A stretch of DNA of 64,000 nt from Choristoneura fumiferana (GCF_025370935.1 NC_133481.1:5599686-5663685), one strand, 5' to 3'. Positions 1 to 11,335 are shown, numbered from the stretch's first letter. Notes: generated by a model from the sequence alone, not told the origin. Translations and numbers: made by a program.

Positions 1-1185
1 GAAATACTGCCGGTTAGTCAATATATCAAAGCATCCGCTGGAAATAACGCTACAATCACATGCAAGACGGAAGCAGTGCCGAGCGCAAATATTAACTGGT
101 ATTGGAATGGTCGCTTATTGCAAAACGGAAGTAATTTCAACTCTCATCAAAAGACATATATTTTCGAGGAAGGTGAAGCGAAAAAGAAATCGACCCTTAT
201 ACTGACTAACACACAAGATACCGAGCCGATTGAGTTTTATTGCGTAGCTGCCAATAATGGAGGTAATGCAGAAGCCAACTTCACCGTACATATCACGCAA
301 GAACCTGGCATAGCAGTCTTAGGAGGTGCTCAAATTGCGAGTCTCGGAGCAGCACTCTTCTTAGTGATTGTCATAATTTCGTTGGCTTTGTTAATTACAT
401 TTGTACGATTCCGCCCGCCGCCTGCGTGCGAAAGCAAAACACCAAATACATTAGACAGAGTTGTGTCCGGCAACGAAGTGCACCCAGCCGTAGTTGACAG
501 ACCACACGGCGCAGTGTTAGTAAACAGGCAAGAGACTATGAATTATAATGATCCCAAATGTAATCCCGTGCTGAAGCCTCCGAGAGTGAGCGATATTCCA
601 TACACAACTAATCACTACGAAGGCAGGGGAAGCCTCGTGACTGCTGGCGGGCCGGTAGTGGTTTCTCCGACAGTTTCTGTAGGTATCGACCCCGATCTTA
701 TCAACGGCACGAGGCCGGACAGTGCCACTCGACCGGGGAGCGGTGAGTACGCACGCGAGGGTTCAGATTCTCTTTATCCGTCTGGTCTTTGGGATCAAAT
801 GAAAATGAATCAAGCTAGTAATTTAGCTCGCGCTGTGAGTTCAGCAATACCGGCGTACTATAATGATCGTACACCTATAATAGAGAACTGCAGTGTGGAC
901 GGGTCACAGGAGGAGTTGGGATATATGAGTCGAACGTTTCCGCGATCTCATGCGGCGGCGGTGGCGGCGTCGCCGGCGGTGGCGCCGGGCGAGGCGCCGT
1001 ATCCGGCGGACTACGGGCTGCCGGTGAGCGGCGCGGGCGCGGGTGCGGCGCCGGCGCGCACGCTGCGCGTGTGGCAGCGCGCGCCGCCCGTGCTGCCGCC
1101 CGTGGCCGCGCTCAAACGCGTGCTCACCATCACGAGGCCCTCCTCCGAGGAGAGCTTCCAGGACGGCTGTGCCACTGACGTGTAG
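1..1185 (+). CDS. Kekkon-like LRR/Ig transmembrane protein, C-terminal exon (5' partial)
   Basis: The frame is open from base 1 to a TAG at 1183-1185 (394 codons), so the start and any leucine-rich repeats lie upstream of the window. The product begins inside an Ig C2-type domain: first Cys at residue 21, the Trp core at 33-35, and a Y-x-C class second Cys (F-Y-C) at 81. A hydrophobic segment at about 112-135 followed by R-F-R is a single membrane span. A cytoplasmic tail of about 255 residues follows. The tail has a low-complexity Ala/Pro/Gly-rich, very GC-rich stretch (bases 948-1130) and ends in T-D-V, a class I PDZ-binding pattern. One Ig plus TM plus a long tail with a PDZ ligand fits the insect kekkon family (LRR-Ig neuronal/EGFR-modulating receptors). 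The family call is from knowledge; the LRRs are not visible here. Other LRR-Ig receptors are the main alternative. Confidence 0.8.
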   Translation, partial: EILPVSQYIKASAGNNATITCKTEAVPSANINWYWNGRLLQNGSNFNSHQKTYIFEEGEAKKKSTLILTNTQDTEPIEFYCVAANNGGNAEANFTVHITQEPGIAVLGGAQIASLGAALFLVIVIISLALLITFVRFRPPPACESKTPNTLDRVVSGNEVHPAVVDRPHGAVLVNRQETMNYNDPKCNPVLKPPRVSDIPYTTNHYEGRGSLVTAGGPVVVSPTVSVGIDPDLINGTRPDSATRPGSGEYAREGSDSLYPSGLWDQMKMNQASNLARAVSSAIPAYYNDRTPIIENCSVDGSQEELGYMSRTFPRSHAAAVAASPAVAPGEAPYPADYGLPVSGAGAGAAPARTLRVWQRAPPVLPPVAALKRVLTITRPSSEESFQDGCATDV

Positions 1186-1562
1186 ATTTTATAAAGATTG
1201 CAATGTTACATATCTACGGTTTAAGGGAGGAGGCCACAGAATTGTAAATTCATACGTAAATTAAGAATGGTATGTATTATTATCTATACCTAAATAGGCC
1301 TTAGTGTAATATTTTTTGTATGATATAACTTATTTATATAGATAGCTAAGTATTTGGAAAGTTACTTTGGGTCCCGATGTGAGGATCCGCGACTGATTAG
1401 TTGAAGGATGAATCTATGTGTAATATATTATTAACGTGATATGATATGGAATGGTAATGAACGATCGCCAAATAATTAAATAAAGTTTAAACTTAAAAGA
1501 TTACTTCAATGTTGGAATTGAACACAGATCAGACAATGATACATGAAAGCCTATTTAATAAA
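1186..1562 (+). other. 3' UTR with candidate polyadenylation signals
   Basis: A+T-rich sequence directly after the stop codon. AATAAA occurs at 1479-1484 and again at 1557-1562; either could end the kekkon-like transcript. A longer UTR cannot be excluded, since further AATAAA-like motifs occur near 1960. Confidence 0.5.
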
Positions 1563-2265
1563 TACATAGTGATCTGTAAAGTACACGGACATTATAATCC
1601 AAAGATGTTGAATTCCTGTCAAACTAAATGTAAAAATAATGTTATTACACGATGAATGTTGTTCGATGTATGATAATAATTATATGTGTAAATTTTATGT
1701 TGAAAGAAAATAAGAATACTTAACTGGAAATATTAAACAGGGCGACTGTCAAACTATTAATTTGTTTCATTTTATGTTAACCTTTTTAGTAGGACGATTG
1801 AGTAAAACAACAATTCTATGGAGTTCTAATAATATTTCGTAACGGAATATAATAGGCAGAAACATTCAAAGTCCTTATCTTTGGTTTGGTTCTCTGATGA
1901 AATTACTCAGTTTTGCATAATTTTGTAAAGTAAGTACTTCAGTCACATCACGAGACAAAATAAATATTTATTACGGTGGAGTATTACGATAATATCTGCG
2001 ACACTTGTAATGATAGCTTTATTTACAGAGCATGATGAACAGTGGATGTTTTTTTGTCGAAGGTTTACACACTTTCACAGGGACCAGCCAGACTATCGTA
2101 AATTTTTTTTTTCCTCTCATATTTCAACGAGGCTTTAGCACACCAAACGTGACTAAACTCACAGAGTCGGACTTGACTTATCGAGTTTAGCGCCTAACAA
2201 CATTCATAATTAATAAGATTAGATATAATACCGATTTAATACAACACAAAGACTCTTCTCAGTAA
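1563..2265. other. A+T-rich intergenic or distal UTR, nothing recognised
   Basis: No open frame of note, no repeat structure and no RNA gene was seen. It may be distal 3' UTR of the upstream gene. Confidence 0.4.
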
Positions 2266-2460
2266 GGCTGCGTTGCCACCAGAGATGTGAGAGGATGCGT
2301 TGCGAGGAATGTCTTTTTCATGAACCATATGCTTCAATTACTTATCCTTGCTCCGCTCAGCTGTTTCCACTAGAGCTGTACTGTGCGAAGATAGGCAAAT
2401 TAAGCGTTTCTATTGGTTCATGAAAAACAAATTCCTCGCACATCTCTGGTGATTCCCGCT
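2266..2460. mobile_element. MITE-like inverted-repeat element, copy 1
   Basis: The ends are inverted relatives: a left arm reading ccaccagagatgtg and a right arm reading cacatctctggtg. Internal segments TTCATGAACC and GGTTCATGAA are also inverted. A related copy lies at 52956-53101. Short, non-coding and with paired ends, it behaves like a non-autonomous DNA transposon. The right edge is damaged and the sequence to 2525 is a further related fragment. Confidence 0.65.
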
Positions 2461-2530
2461 AGAGCAAAGACAATGACCAATGAGTGCGGCAATTAAGCGA
2501 TTTCATTGGTGCATTTCCACAGATTTACAC

Positions 2531-2732
2531 GTTGGGAGAGGAAGGCCTAGACGAACGTACCACGATCAAATCGGGGACGTTCTGAAGAAAGGTCGGGTCA
2601 GGCAGGAGTACTCTAAACCGACGTGCATACATGAAAAGATTGATGAATGTAGAGGAAGCGAGAGTTGTATGCCAGAATCGTAGCAAGTGGAAGGATGTAG
2701 TCTCTGCCTACCCCGTTGGAAAAGAGGCGTGA
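2531..2732 (+). pseudogene. C-terminal tail of a LINE reverse-transcriptase ORF, frameshifted
   Basis: The first part translates as a Gly/Arg-Pro-rich stretch, G-R-G-R-P-R-R-T-Y-x-D-Q-I, typical of the far C-terminus of insect non-LTR retrotransposon polyproteins. After a +1 frame change between about 2605 and 2630, frame 3 continues from 2631 with M-N-V-E-E-A-R and S-K-W-K-D-V-V-S-A-Y-P, ending at TGA 2730-2732. A GTAT-type microsatellite follows (about 2735-2758), as expected for a LINE 3' end. It is 5'-truncated and dead. The clade was not determined. Confidence 0.6.
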
Positions 2733-2892
2733 TTTTATGTATGTATGTATGTGTGTTTCCACAGTTCTGGTCGAAGGTCAACCTAATAGAGGGATATAAC
2801 CTCGGCCGAGGGTGCCAGTTGACCTGCGTGAAACGCTAAAATATCAAGCGTGATGTTTAATCAACCACATAGCCTTGTTAACTAGCCTATTT

Positions 2893-3100
2893 AGGCGACC
2901 GGATGGCCCAGTGGTTTGAGCACCTGATTCCCAAGCTTGAGGTCCCGGGTTCGAACCCCGGTCGGGGTACCTAGATATGATGTATAAAAAATGCTTTTGT
3001 TTGTTCTCCGGTTAAACCGTTGCTTAGTACTCGTACCCATAATTCAAGCTTTTGCTTACTTTGGAATTGGTCAATTAGTTTTAAGTGCCTCGTGATAATA
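2893..3100 (+). mobile_element. tRNA-headed SINE, type 1
   Basis: The head has tRNA-like promoter boxes: an A-box-like ATGGCCCAGTGGTTTGAGC and a B box GGTTCGAACC at 2948-2957. The body carries blocks shared with copies at 11236-11335, 19930-20085, 28540-28692 and 53487-53860, for example the part around TTGGAATTGGTCAATTAG. It is not a tRNA gene: there is no acceptor stem or cloverleaf and the body continues about 140 bp past the head. Confidence 0.75.
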
Positions 3101-3665
3101 ATTTAGTTTCAATGCATATTAATGAAAAACTTCTTTTTCTCAACAGAGTTTATTCCGATGTTGATAGGTACATAATTTATATACATATTAAAAAATCAGC
3201 AATAAAAAATAGGTAAAAGTTAAAGTTGGTAGGTGTAGTGATATGTCAAATAAAATAACCATCAATAATTACAACAATATAAATAAAGTAATAATATTTA
3301 TAATTACCTATGTTTTGAATGATTGACATGATGTCAGACAAAATAAATAAAATAAAACTAACTTTATCTAACATGATCCTGCGCATCTCCGCTCCGCTTC
3401 CAATGAAGTATCATATCATAGGTTAGTATTTTGTGTATGTGTACAAAGATCGCCGAAGCCGGAGTACTCAAACTCAGGCCCCCAAGACACAGGTCTTTTA
3501 CCTACATTGGGGGTCAGAATATTTGACTATTCTCGCGACTTCTCTGTACAAACCTTCCATACATATATTGAGCATTGTATTTTGTTTCAAGTTGATTTGT
3601 ACAATAAAACATTTTCTGTTATTTTTATAATTTATTATTATTATCACCGTAATGCGACATTCAAG
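3101..3665. other. A+T-rich spacer, nothing recognised
   Basis: No coding potential or repeat family was identified. A small perfect-looking hairpin follows at 3666-3700. Confidence 0.4.
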
Positions 3666-3700
3666 AGTCTCATGAGTCAGTCATGACTATTCATGAGACT
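3666..3700. repeat. Short hairpin
   Basis: AGTCTCATGA and TCATGAGACT face each other across about 15 bases that are themselves nearly palindromic (GTCATGAC). Confidence 0.6.
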
Positions 3701-3704
3701 ACTT

Positions 3705-4340
3705 TTTAGGGTTCCGGAGCCAAAATGGCAAAAACGGAACCCTTATAGTTTCGCCATGTCTCTCTGTCTGTCTGTCCGTCCGTCCGCGGCGTTGCTCAGG
3801 GACTATCAATGCTAGAAGCTGTAATTTTACACAGATATATATGTAAACTATGCCGACAAAATGGTACAATAAAAATTAAAAAAAAATTTATTACCTCCCA
3901 TAGACGTAAAGTGGAGGTGATTTTTTTTCTCATCTAACCCTATAATGTGGGTTATCGTTAGATAGGTCTTTTAAAACCATCAGGGGTTTGCTAAGACGAT
4001 TTTTCGATTCAGTGTTTTTTTTGCGAAATATTCAACTTTAAAGTGCAAATTTTCATTAAAATCGAGCCCCCCCCCCTCTAAAATCTAAACCGGTGGGTGG
4101 AAAAATTTGAAAAAAATCAGGATGGTAGTAAGTATATCAACCTTTCAAGGAAAACTTTAACGGCTAAGTTTGCTTGAGAATTATTAGTAGTTTAAAAGTA
4201 AATAGCAGCCTAAGGTATAAAATGTACCTAAACTTGGAAGATTCCGTATAAAATACGAAATTCTTAGAAAAATATTACTTAATGTTTTCGTAATGGCTAC
4301 GGAACCCTATTTTGGGCATGTCCGACACGCTCTTGTTTTT
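3705..4340 (+). mobile_element. Lepidopteran interspersed repeat, 'ggttccg' family with inverted ends (full-length)
   Basis: Starts TAGGGTTCCGGAGCC and ends with the inverted GGCTACGGAACCCTA, about 635 bp. It contains the CTGTCTGTCCGTCCGTC block common to this family. An internal part recurs at 45845-46135, and fragments of its first 90 bp appear reversed at 38533-38600 and 62525-62622. It is non-coding, so a non-autonomous transposon is the likely nature. Confidence 0.7.
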
Positions 4341-4740
4341 TCTACAGTAGGAATTCTCAAAGACGTCACGTCCTACTTTTAGTTCCTAACCAAAGACCGG
4401 CGTTTAATCTTTAATGCGATCAATATTTTTGTAGTAAACATGAACTAAAGCTCACTCGGCCGAGACCAGAATAAAAAAATAAAATATTCAAGCAAAGTTA
4501 GCGTCGGCGACGAGGCGCTCCGTATACACCAGGGCTCCAAGAAAACCGGTTAGCTTTATTTCATTTCCGTTCAATTCATTTTTTTATGAGAACAAGACCC
4601 GAGGTGGACTGAATGGGCCAGAGGAGGTACTTAAACGGGTCGTCCGATCAATACAAAAGGCAGGCAGTAAAGACAGGCAATAAGAAACACTGATATTTTA
4701 TTAAAGCATGATTTTCGGTTCTGATGCAATTTTATTATGT
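4341..4740. other. Spacer, nothing recognised
   Basis: Mixed A+T-rich sequence with no supported gene or repeat. Confidence 0.35.
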
Positions 4741-4797
4741 AGTATGATGTAGGGATGTAAGGAGTATGATGTAGGGATGTATAGTATGATGTAGAGA
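4741..4797. repeat. Short tandem repeat, three units
   Basis: AGTATGATGTAGGGATGTA is repeated three times with slight variation, in units of about 19-23 bp. Confidence 0.75.
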
Positions 4798-4802
4798 TGG
4801 GA

Positions 4803-5060
4803 AATACAGGCAGACATATTGAACGTGATACAAAATTAGTGTTTCAAGCTCAGTTTATGCTGGGTAATATAATGCATTAACACTTTTGTTGAAATAAATC
4901 TGATAAAATTTGTGGTGTCTATCATTGAAATCATGAAAAATGTACAGAAACCGCAAATTTCATCAGACTAATTTCAAGAAAAGAGTTAATGCATTATTAT
5001 TACCCAGCATTAACTGAGCTCGAAACACATTGTATCACGTTCAGAATTCCACCCTGTATA
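4803..5060. mobile_element. Palindromic MITE (arms about 105 bp)
   Basis: The two halves are inverted copies: GAACGTGATACAA and GCTGGGTAAT on the left match TTGTATCACGTTC and ATTACCCAGC on the right, with TACAGG-type termini. No coding content. Confidence 0.75.
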
Positions 5061-5092
5061 TTTGTACCTACTTCTTTAACATAATACATTTT

Positions 5093-5380
5093 TTTAGGGT
5101 TTTGTACCTCAAAGGAAAAAAGTAACCCTGTTAATACTGAGCCGTACCTACAAAATAAAAAGAAGAAAGTTCTATTTTTAATTCAATATCTCAAAAACGG
5201 CTAAACTGACTTTGATGAAACATGTCTAAAAACCATCGCTAGAAAACCTGTTTTCAATAAAAAAGCGCACTTTAATCGATTCGATCGTTTAGGAGCTACG
5301 GTGCCACAGATAGACAAGCAGACACACATAGCGGTCAAACTTATAACACCACTCTTTTTGCGTCGGGGGTTAAAAAAAAG
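5093..5380 (+). mobile_element. Lepidopteran 'ggttttgtacc' interspersed repeat, degenerate
   Basis: Begins TTAGGGTTTTGTACCTCAAA and ends GCGTCGGGGGTTAAAAA. It resembles the class of repeats also present at 9189, 34475, 45501 and 59838. Non-coding. Confidence 0.5.
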
Positions 5381-8300
5381 AATCGGCCTGTTGCTCGTCA
5401 GGAGTTAATTTCCGTAGGTACACATTGAGGAATTGCAATCAAACTCCTCAAATTGTTACGTTTTACCAACAGCAAGATTCCTTAGCTTTGCTTTTCATGG
5501 AAATTCTATTATTCTTTGAAAAATAAAGTAACTCGCCTTCGGCAAAATAAAAATAAAACGACAAGTTGGTTAATCTCATTACTCGTGTTATGAAGTCTTA
5601 ATTCTTGTTAAATTTCATAATTCTATGCCAACGAGAACAAGTAAACTTCCAAAAGGATGTATCTTTTGATCCTGAGAAATTAAAAACATGATTCTTTTAC
5701 GGTTGCAAGAGCTTACATACAGCCCTTAGTATTTCATATTTATTTAGAACTTGATACTTCTACTCATTCAAAAAAAAATAGTGGCGACAGATTTACGTAG
5801 GAACATTTAGACAACGAAGTGACTATAAAATGTATTTTTTTTTTCTTTTGAAATAAATAATAATTTTGGCAAAAGGTACGGAAATCTCGAAAATGTAGTC
5901 TTAGTTATAGTATTATAAGTAAAAGTTGCTTTTTTTGTATTTTTTTAAATCTTGACATTTTATATTTTAATTCGATATTGTTTAATTTAATTTTACTTTT
6001 TTGTCTGATGTCTGTCTAACTAATGGAATGAAAGGTGGGTCTAGTGGAGAAGGCAGTGATTTGTTTAACATATACATATGTATCTAGTTGGAAACGAATG
6101 AGCCGAAACTCATTCTATCAAAACTTCTCTGTTTCCCGAATCGGAAACTTCGCGGCCGGATACAGTTACGTTTTGTTTAATGTTCATGTTCAAGCGATGG
6201 CTTCTGCCATGCGTAACGACCTATTAGAGTTATATTATTAGCAACGAGTAGTTATTATTCATTGTTTCTATATCTTTTTGTTCAAGGGTTTTCACTAAAC
6301 AGTGCAAACCGTTTTATTTTAGTAAATCTTCATGGAAAGTTCAGCAAAGTTAAGTACGGCATAACTGCAAGTAAATAAGAATAGATTTGTAATTTCTAAA
6401 AGGTAACACAATTAATTTTGTCATTAAAAAAACTGCGCTAAAATACAAATAACTTCAGAAGGGTATTTAAACCGACGCACCCAAAACTCTATTTATCTTT
6501 TGAGATCCTTTTCGATACGAACACATAGTTACTTAATATGAATACTTACAACTATATTCTTCTCACGCAGATATTTAGCAACGGGCGTGGCTCATCAGAC
6601 GCGACAGCCATCGCCGAATACAATTCGTTATTAAACAATCGTAGGTACCTTCTGTAGATAAAGACGAGCATAAAAACAAACTTATCGCGAAGCTTTGCTA
6701 GCTAAATACGATTCAAATATTTATTTTAACTATCAAGATCGTTCGTCGAGCGCGCCCATTGTTAAGCGAAAACGTAAATGTCGCGGGCGAAAGTCAGTTT
6801 CAAGTGCGAGCGGTACGACAAGAAAGCGTAAAGCCATTCAAAGATAACTTCGCGTATAAGGCTCTCTCTTGTTATAATTTACTTGCTACTTACTCTGCAT
6901 TGTGTTGGCAGCTTGATAAAATCAAAACCGTGAACTTTAAGAGACAAGGGTTCACAATAAATAACTTTTACTTGCTAAGGGTCACATGCCGTAAAAAAAA
7001 TCTGGTTAAAAAAATGACAACGCTTGGTTTAATGTGATACTTTCGTACATTTTGACACTGCTATACTTAATTCATTTTAGCATTAGAAAGACGGCAAGCG
7101 ATTCTGACGCGTCTATTTATTGAAAAACACCTTTGAAAAATATATCACAGCAAGTTCGTAACAATTAAATGTTTATAATAAGGACATTTACGTTCTTTTC
7201 ATTTTGTAAGTACCTAATTCTTCTACTTTATAAAAACTTTTTTTTTTAATAAAAAGATTCGTTTGTTAATATTGTTTACCCTTTTTCTAATGGTATAATA
7301 AACGAAGTCTAAACCGCGGTTAAAATGATAACTTGATTTTTTATTGCTCCAAGACGGCTTTCGTGATTAATTTCGTATTGATCGTAGCCACGGAATAAAT
7401 CTAGCCTGATGAATGTTTTCTGTCACGTGGACCACTCACATTTCAGGACCAACCCATAAACTCCCTAAAAGTATGGGAAATATTTAGTCGCGTTATTAAA
7501 AGGTTGTCACAGAGCGCGGAAGGTGCTGTGTGGATCCGGGATTCCGGGCTATATGAGACGAGAAGTTATTCCGAGCAGGAAAGACACTTGCGGAGACTTT
7601 TTAAGATAAGTGACCTTTCTATTTTGCTTGAATGAGTATATTCTGTATCAAATATTTACGTGGTTTGTTGTTCTCTACAATTATCTTATAGAAAAAGTAC
7701 ATGATTTTGATGAGGGTTCTATGCTATGTATACGGCCATTATTTTGTTGTAAGTGGGCAGCACTGTTATACATGTAGTTACAGCTGTTAACCCTGTGGAT
7801 AATCTAGTTTTCAATTTATTCAGTATTTTCTTAGCGAATGCTCATTTTACAAGGTTTCGTTAAGTACAGGCTTTCATTTAACTTCACCTCGTGTATTTGT
7901 TTGTTTGTTTCAAAACTTGAAAGTTAATTAAATTGAATTTGGGTTTACTTCCAATGGCCGGATAGTTAAAATTTGATTACAAATTATGTAAGTTGGGTGA
8001 CAATACAAAATGTAAAAAAAAAGCTTGTATTAGTAACAAAAACACATTTGAGACAGTTAGCGAGTATGTTTCTTTAATTTATCATTTTGGTTAACATAAG
8101 TAGTTTTCTCCGTTATTAATTAAAACGCAGTTTCTCAGAGGCTACTTTGAAGATCAAAAATTACCGTTTAAACACGAGTAGGTAATTGAAGACAGTGCTA
8201 TTATCAATACTAATTCAGGTAATAAAGAGTTCAACCTTGTTTGTTCGTGTTTGGTTCCTGTGCCTGTGCATACCTATTATTGGGGAATAATCTCTGAAAC

Positions 8301-8920
8301 GACTACTAGATTGATTCATTATTCTTGATTAACATGCTAGGTAGGTACCTACTCTTTATCCTGGGTAAGTATTAAGTTCCTACGGTACGTTAGATATAAA
8401 TGAAAAACATTACCTTACTTACTTACTTAACCTAATTTAGTTTTATCATCCGCAGCACAAAATTTCGCTCATCCGAAAACATATACGAAAAAACGATTTA
8501 ACGATTGAGCTATTTGAAGTAATTATATTCTATTGAACGAGCGAAGTGTTAAAATCAGAACAGATGCCAAATTGGGGGTTAAAAAGTTGATTCACCTACC
8601 AGATATACCTATCTGGTCTACCAGTAGATCTATCGTCCATTAATGAAATTGCCCTGTACTGTTACGTTGTCAGATTGGTCAGAACGAAAGTAATAAATAT
8701 AAAATGCCATTAACGATTGCCGGGTGCTCGGAACAATACATAATCATGATATGTCGATGCCTGTCATAATAAAATCTCGATACAGGAAAAGTCACTCAAG
8801 GGACAATGAGAGAGAACCACTTTTATTGCCAGCAGTAACTGCTCTTTACATAGTTGATACCTACCCACAATAGAGTGGGAAAAACATTTTCGTTAGGTAA
8901 CTCGCGGGAGCAGCGTGAGT
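5381..8920. other. Large intergenic/intronic stretch without supported genes
   Basis: Largely A+T-rich. ORFs of 60-92 codons (for example 6759-7037 with a TTG start) have no recognisable domain. A GC-richer patch at 6580-6870 is non-repetitive and could be an untranslated exon or regulatory DNA, but nothing decides this. Confidence 0.4.
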
Positions 8921-9064
8921 TAGGCCCGAAATACACATGCAAATTGCACATTTTTGTGCCTGTAGCTGGCGTACGTCCGTCAAACTTCATACAAATATGT
9001 CACAAGCGTGCGAGCTACTTGCACGAAAATGTGTAAGCTACTAGTATGTATATTACGGGCCGGT
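8921..9064. mobile_element. Imperfect palindromic MITE
   Basis: Ends GGCCCGAAATACACATGCAA and, inverted, TATATTACGGGCC. Inner arms GCACATTTTTGTGCCTGTAGCT and AGCTACTTGCACGAAAATGTG also pair. No coding content. Confidence 0.6.
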
Positions 9065-9188
9065 ATATCTTCGGATGCAATACTTCGCAATTAGTACACG
9101 AGCTTTGAAGTTATGTTCATCACCTACTAAAAAAAGAAAAGGGCATCCCTGTGGCAATCGAGTGACTACTGCGACCTATACATTATTT

Positions 9189-9410
9189 TTAAGGTTCTGT
9201 ACCCGAAAGGTGTACATCTATTAAATACTATCGCTACACTAACCCGCTGTCGGTCTGTCTGTCTGCCACAGAGCTGTATCTTAAGAACCGTAGTAGACAG
9301 ACAGTTGAAATTTATAATGATGAATGTGTGTATTTACATTGCTGCTAAAATAACAAATAATAAAAGTTAAATTAAATTATAAAATAAGAGTCCCCAATGG
9401 GGACTCCCCA
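9189..9410 (+). mobile_element. Lepidopteran 'ggttccgtaccc' repeat, 5' part
   Basis: AAGGTTCTGTACCCGAAAGG followed by a CTGTCGGTCTGTCTGTCTGCC block and a CAGTTGAAATTT motif. These are the same ordered blocks as at 34475 and 59838. Confidence 0.55.
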
Positions 9411-9611
9411 TACAATAAGCGTATTATTTTTGTTTTCGTTCTATCTCTTACATTTTAACACACAAATCTTAAATCCTGAACAATAATAGAGAGATAAACT
9501 GCACACTAAAAATAATAAATGGTCAAGCGTGAATTGGCCATGGAAAAAATAAACAATTAAGAAATTAGTAAATCCTTGTATAGCATGAGTGACGCGACAA
9601 TAGAGACTGCA

Positions 9612-9870
9612 GACCGGACCTAAAGTATGGAAAATGTGGTTACAGTTAAATATCCTGAGATTTTGATATGTTATAGATTTCAAAGTCCTGAACAAAAGTT
9701 TCTAAAAAACTAAACTAAATTCTGAAAGGGACCCGGAAACAGAGGTACTCGTAGCACCCTCAGAGACTTTTGTTCAGGGCTTTGAAATCTATAACATATA
9801 ATCTATAATCTATATCTAAATCTCAGGATATTCAACTGAAACTACATTTTCTATATTTTAGGTCCGGGGT
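9612..9870. repeat. Long foldback (inverted repeat)
   Basis: The left arm 9612-9703 and right arm 9762-9870 are inverted copies: CCGGACCTAAA against TTTAGGTCCGG, AAATATCCTGAGATTT against AAATCTCAGGATATT, and TTCAAAGTCCTGAACAAAAG against CTTTTGTTCAGGGCTTTGAA. The loop is about 58 bp. The right arm has gained a short ATCTATA duplication. Transcribed, it would form a hairpin of roughly 90 bp. Most likely a foldback-type MITE. Confidence 0.8.
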
Positions 9871-9910
9871 CCTTTCATAAATCTAATTCACATGCCAGAT
9901 CTAATGGTTA

Positions 9911-9939
9911 ACGTGAGCGAAGTCGCGGGTAAAAGTTAG
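9911..9939 (+). mobile_element. Degenerate Helitron-like 3' tail
   Basis: GCGAAGTCGCGGGTAAAAG then TTAG. It matches the intact tail at 11201-11229 but with CTAG changed to TTAG. Confidence 0.5.
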
Positions 9940-10469
9940 TATAAAATAATGTTCTTTCATATTGCTGCTTTAACTCAACCATTTTGATTTTCTACAGAAA
10001 TTAGGATTAGTACAGATAATTATTATACCGTTTAGTATATATGCCTGTGTTTATTAACAATCGTTTGGATATGCCCTTAGTTAGTTTTTGATTAGTTTAT
10101 ATTTTCAAAACATAGTTTGTTGTATTAAAATTAAAAGTTACAGGCTCACAACGATGTGTCAGCTAGTTACTCTATCAAATACAAAAAATAACACAATTAT
10201 AAGCAAACTAAACTTTATCTACTATAAATTTAGTAGACGGGAATAAACTTCTTAAACCAGATATTTTGTTTCCAGATATTCGATATGTTCAGAAAATGCA
10301 TGTTAGCCGCAAAGTGGATTAAATTACTAACTTAGTTTAGGTACAGTCGAGTTCATAAACTAATAAGCAAAAATTTTATCAAATTATAATCTGAACACGC
10401 TTCTACGCCGTTAACAATAGTGTTCAGATATTTTGCAGCAAAATGTACGCAATGTGGGGTCATTTTAGA

Positions 10470-10770
10470 TGGCTTACTGACAAGGACAGCCAGACATGAA
10501 AAATTATGATTTTCAGATTTTTCTTATTGATCGTGCTATAAGAGCAAGTTTCTAGAACAGCCGGAAGAACCCATTAATTTTTCGGTTAAGGAAATTGTCT
10601 TTTGATTGCTTTGATTTAGAAGTTTAATTTTTTTACAGCTTCCGAGACTGTAGACCTGAGTTTAAGCTTTTAATTTCAACTCGATACCTCCGCGCGTGAC
10701 ACGGACGGACGGACAGCAAAGTGATCCTATAAGGTTTCCATTTTTCCTTTTGAGGTACGAAACCCTAAAA
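10470..10770 (-). mobile_element. Lepidopteran interspersed repeat, inverted ggttccg class
   Basis: Ends GTGATCCTATAAGGTTTCC and GAGGTACGAAACCCTAAAAA. It shares the blocks CTGTAGACCTGAGT, TTTCAACTCGATRCCTCC and GGACGGACGGACAGC with 50930-51135, which lies in the same orientation. Confidence 0.6.
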
Positions 10771-10925
10771 AACGTTTGTTCCTGCGCTTTTCAAATTTTG
10801 ACCTACTTGAAAATATGGGGACGAAAATTAAAATTCGTAAAGAATTCCAAGCAAATTACTATATTAAGTATATTTATCGGAAACACTTATAGGTATGATA
10901 AGTAAAAATGCCGTCTTAATATAAT

Positions 10926-11011
10926 ACTACCCTCCTAAGCTAACTTACACAAAAGGACGTAAAGGTGCCAAGAGTTCACTATGAAGAGTCCTTTTGTGTT
11001 AGCAGGGTAAA
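10926..11011. mobile_element. Short hairpin element
   Basis: TACCCTCCTAAGC with CACAAAAGGAC on the left faces GTCCTTTTGTGTTAGCAGGGTA on the right, about 85 bp in total. Confidence 0.55.
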
Positions 11012-11196
11012 ATAATGCACGTTGTATCGCTAAAGTGTGACTACCCGCCAAATATTTATGTTTTACCTAAAAATGGAAAAACAAAAAAAATAGTTTAGTA
11101 AAATATGTTATTTTTAGTAAACCGTTGAAGTTTCTATATGTAGGTATTATTGGGAGAATAGCTATCCGAAAAAAAAAACACTTCCCAAAATTACTA

Positions 11197-11229
11197 ATCC
11201 ACGCGGACGAAGTCGCGGGCAAAAGCTAG
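11197..11229 (+). mobile_element. Helitron-like 3' terminus
   Basis: GCGGACGAAGTCGC can form a short stem-loop and is followed by GGGCAAAAG and CTAG, then T. A terminal hairpin about 8-10 nt before CTRR is the hallmark of Helitron ends (family knowledge). The 5' end was not located. Confidence 0.55.
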
Positions 11230-11235
11230 TAAATA

Positions 11236-11335
11236 AATAAAATATCATGGGACACTTGATACCAATTGACCTAGTCCCAAACTAAGCAAAGCTTGTACTA
11301 TGGATACTAGGCAACGGATAAACATACTTATACAT
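11236..11335 (-). mobile_element. Type-1 SINE fragment (body only)
   Basis: Reverse-strand copy of the SINE body: ACCAATTGACCTAGTCCC, AAGCAAAGCTTGTAC and TAGGCAACGGATAAACATA. The tRNA head is missing. Confidence 0.7.

Noticed and set aside
76..1185. Complete 369-residue ORF starting at 76
   Set aside because: The frame is open to base 1 and already inside an Ig domain; the apparent start is a GTG codon within the domain, so the gene is cut by the window edge.
2896..2972. A tRNA gene at the GGTTCGAACC B box
   Set aside because: No acceptor stem or full cloverleaf, and the sequence continues as a SINE body found at several other sites.
4741..4797. CRISPR-like array
   Set aside because: Only three contiguous imperfect units without spacers, in a eukaryotic genome.
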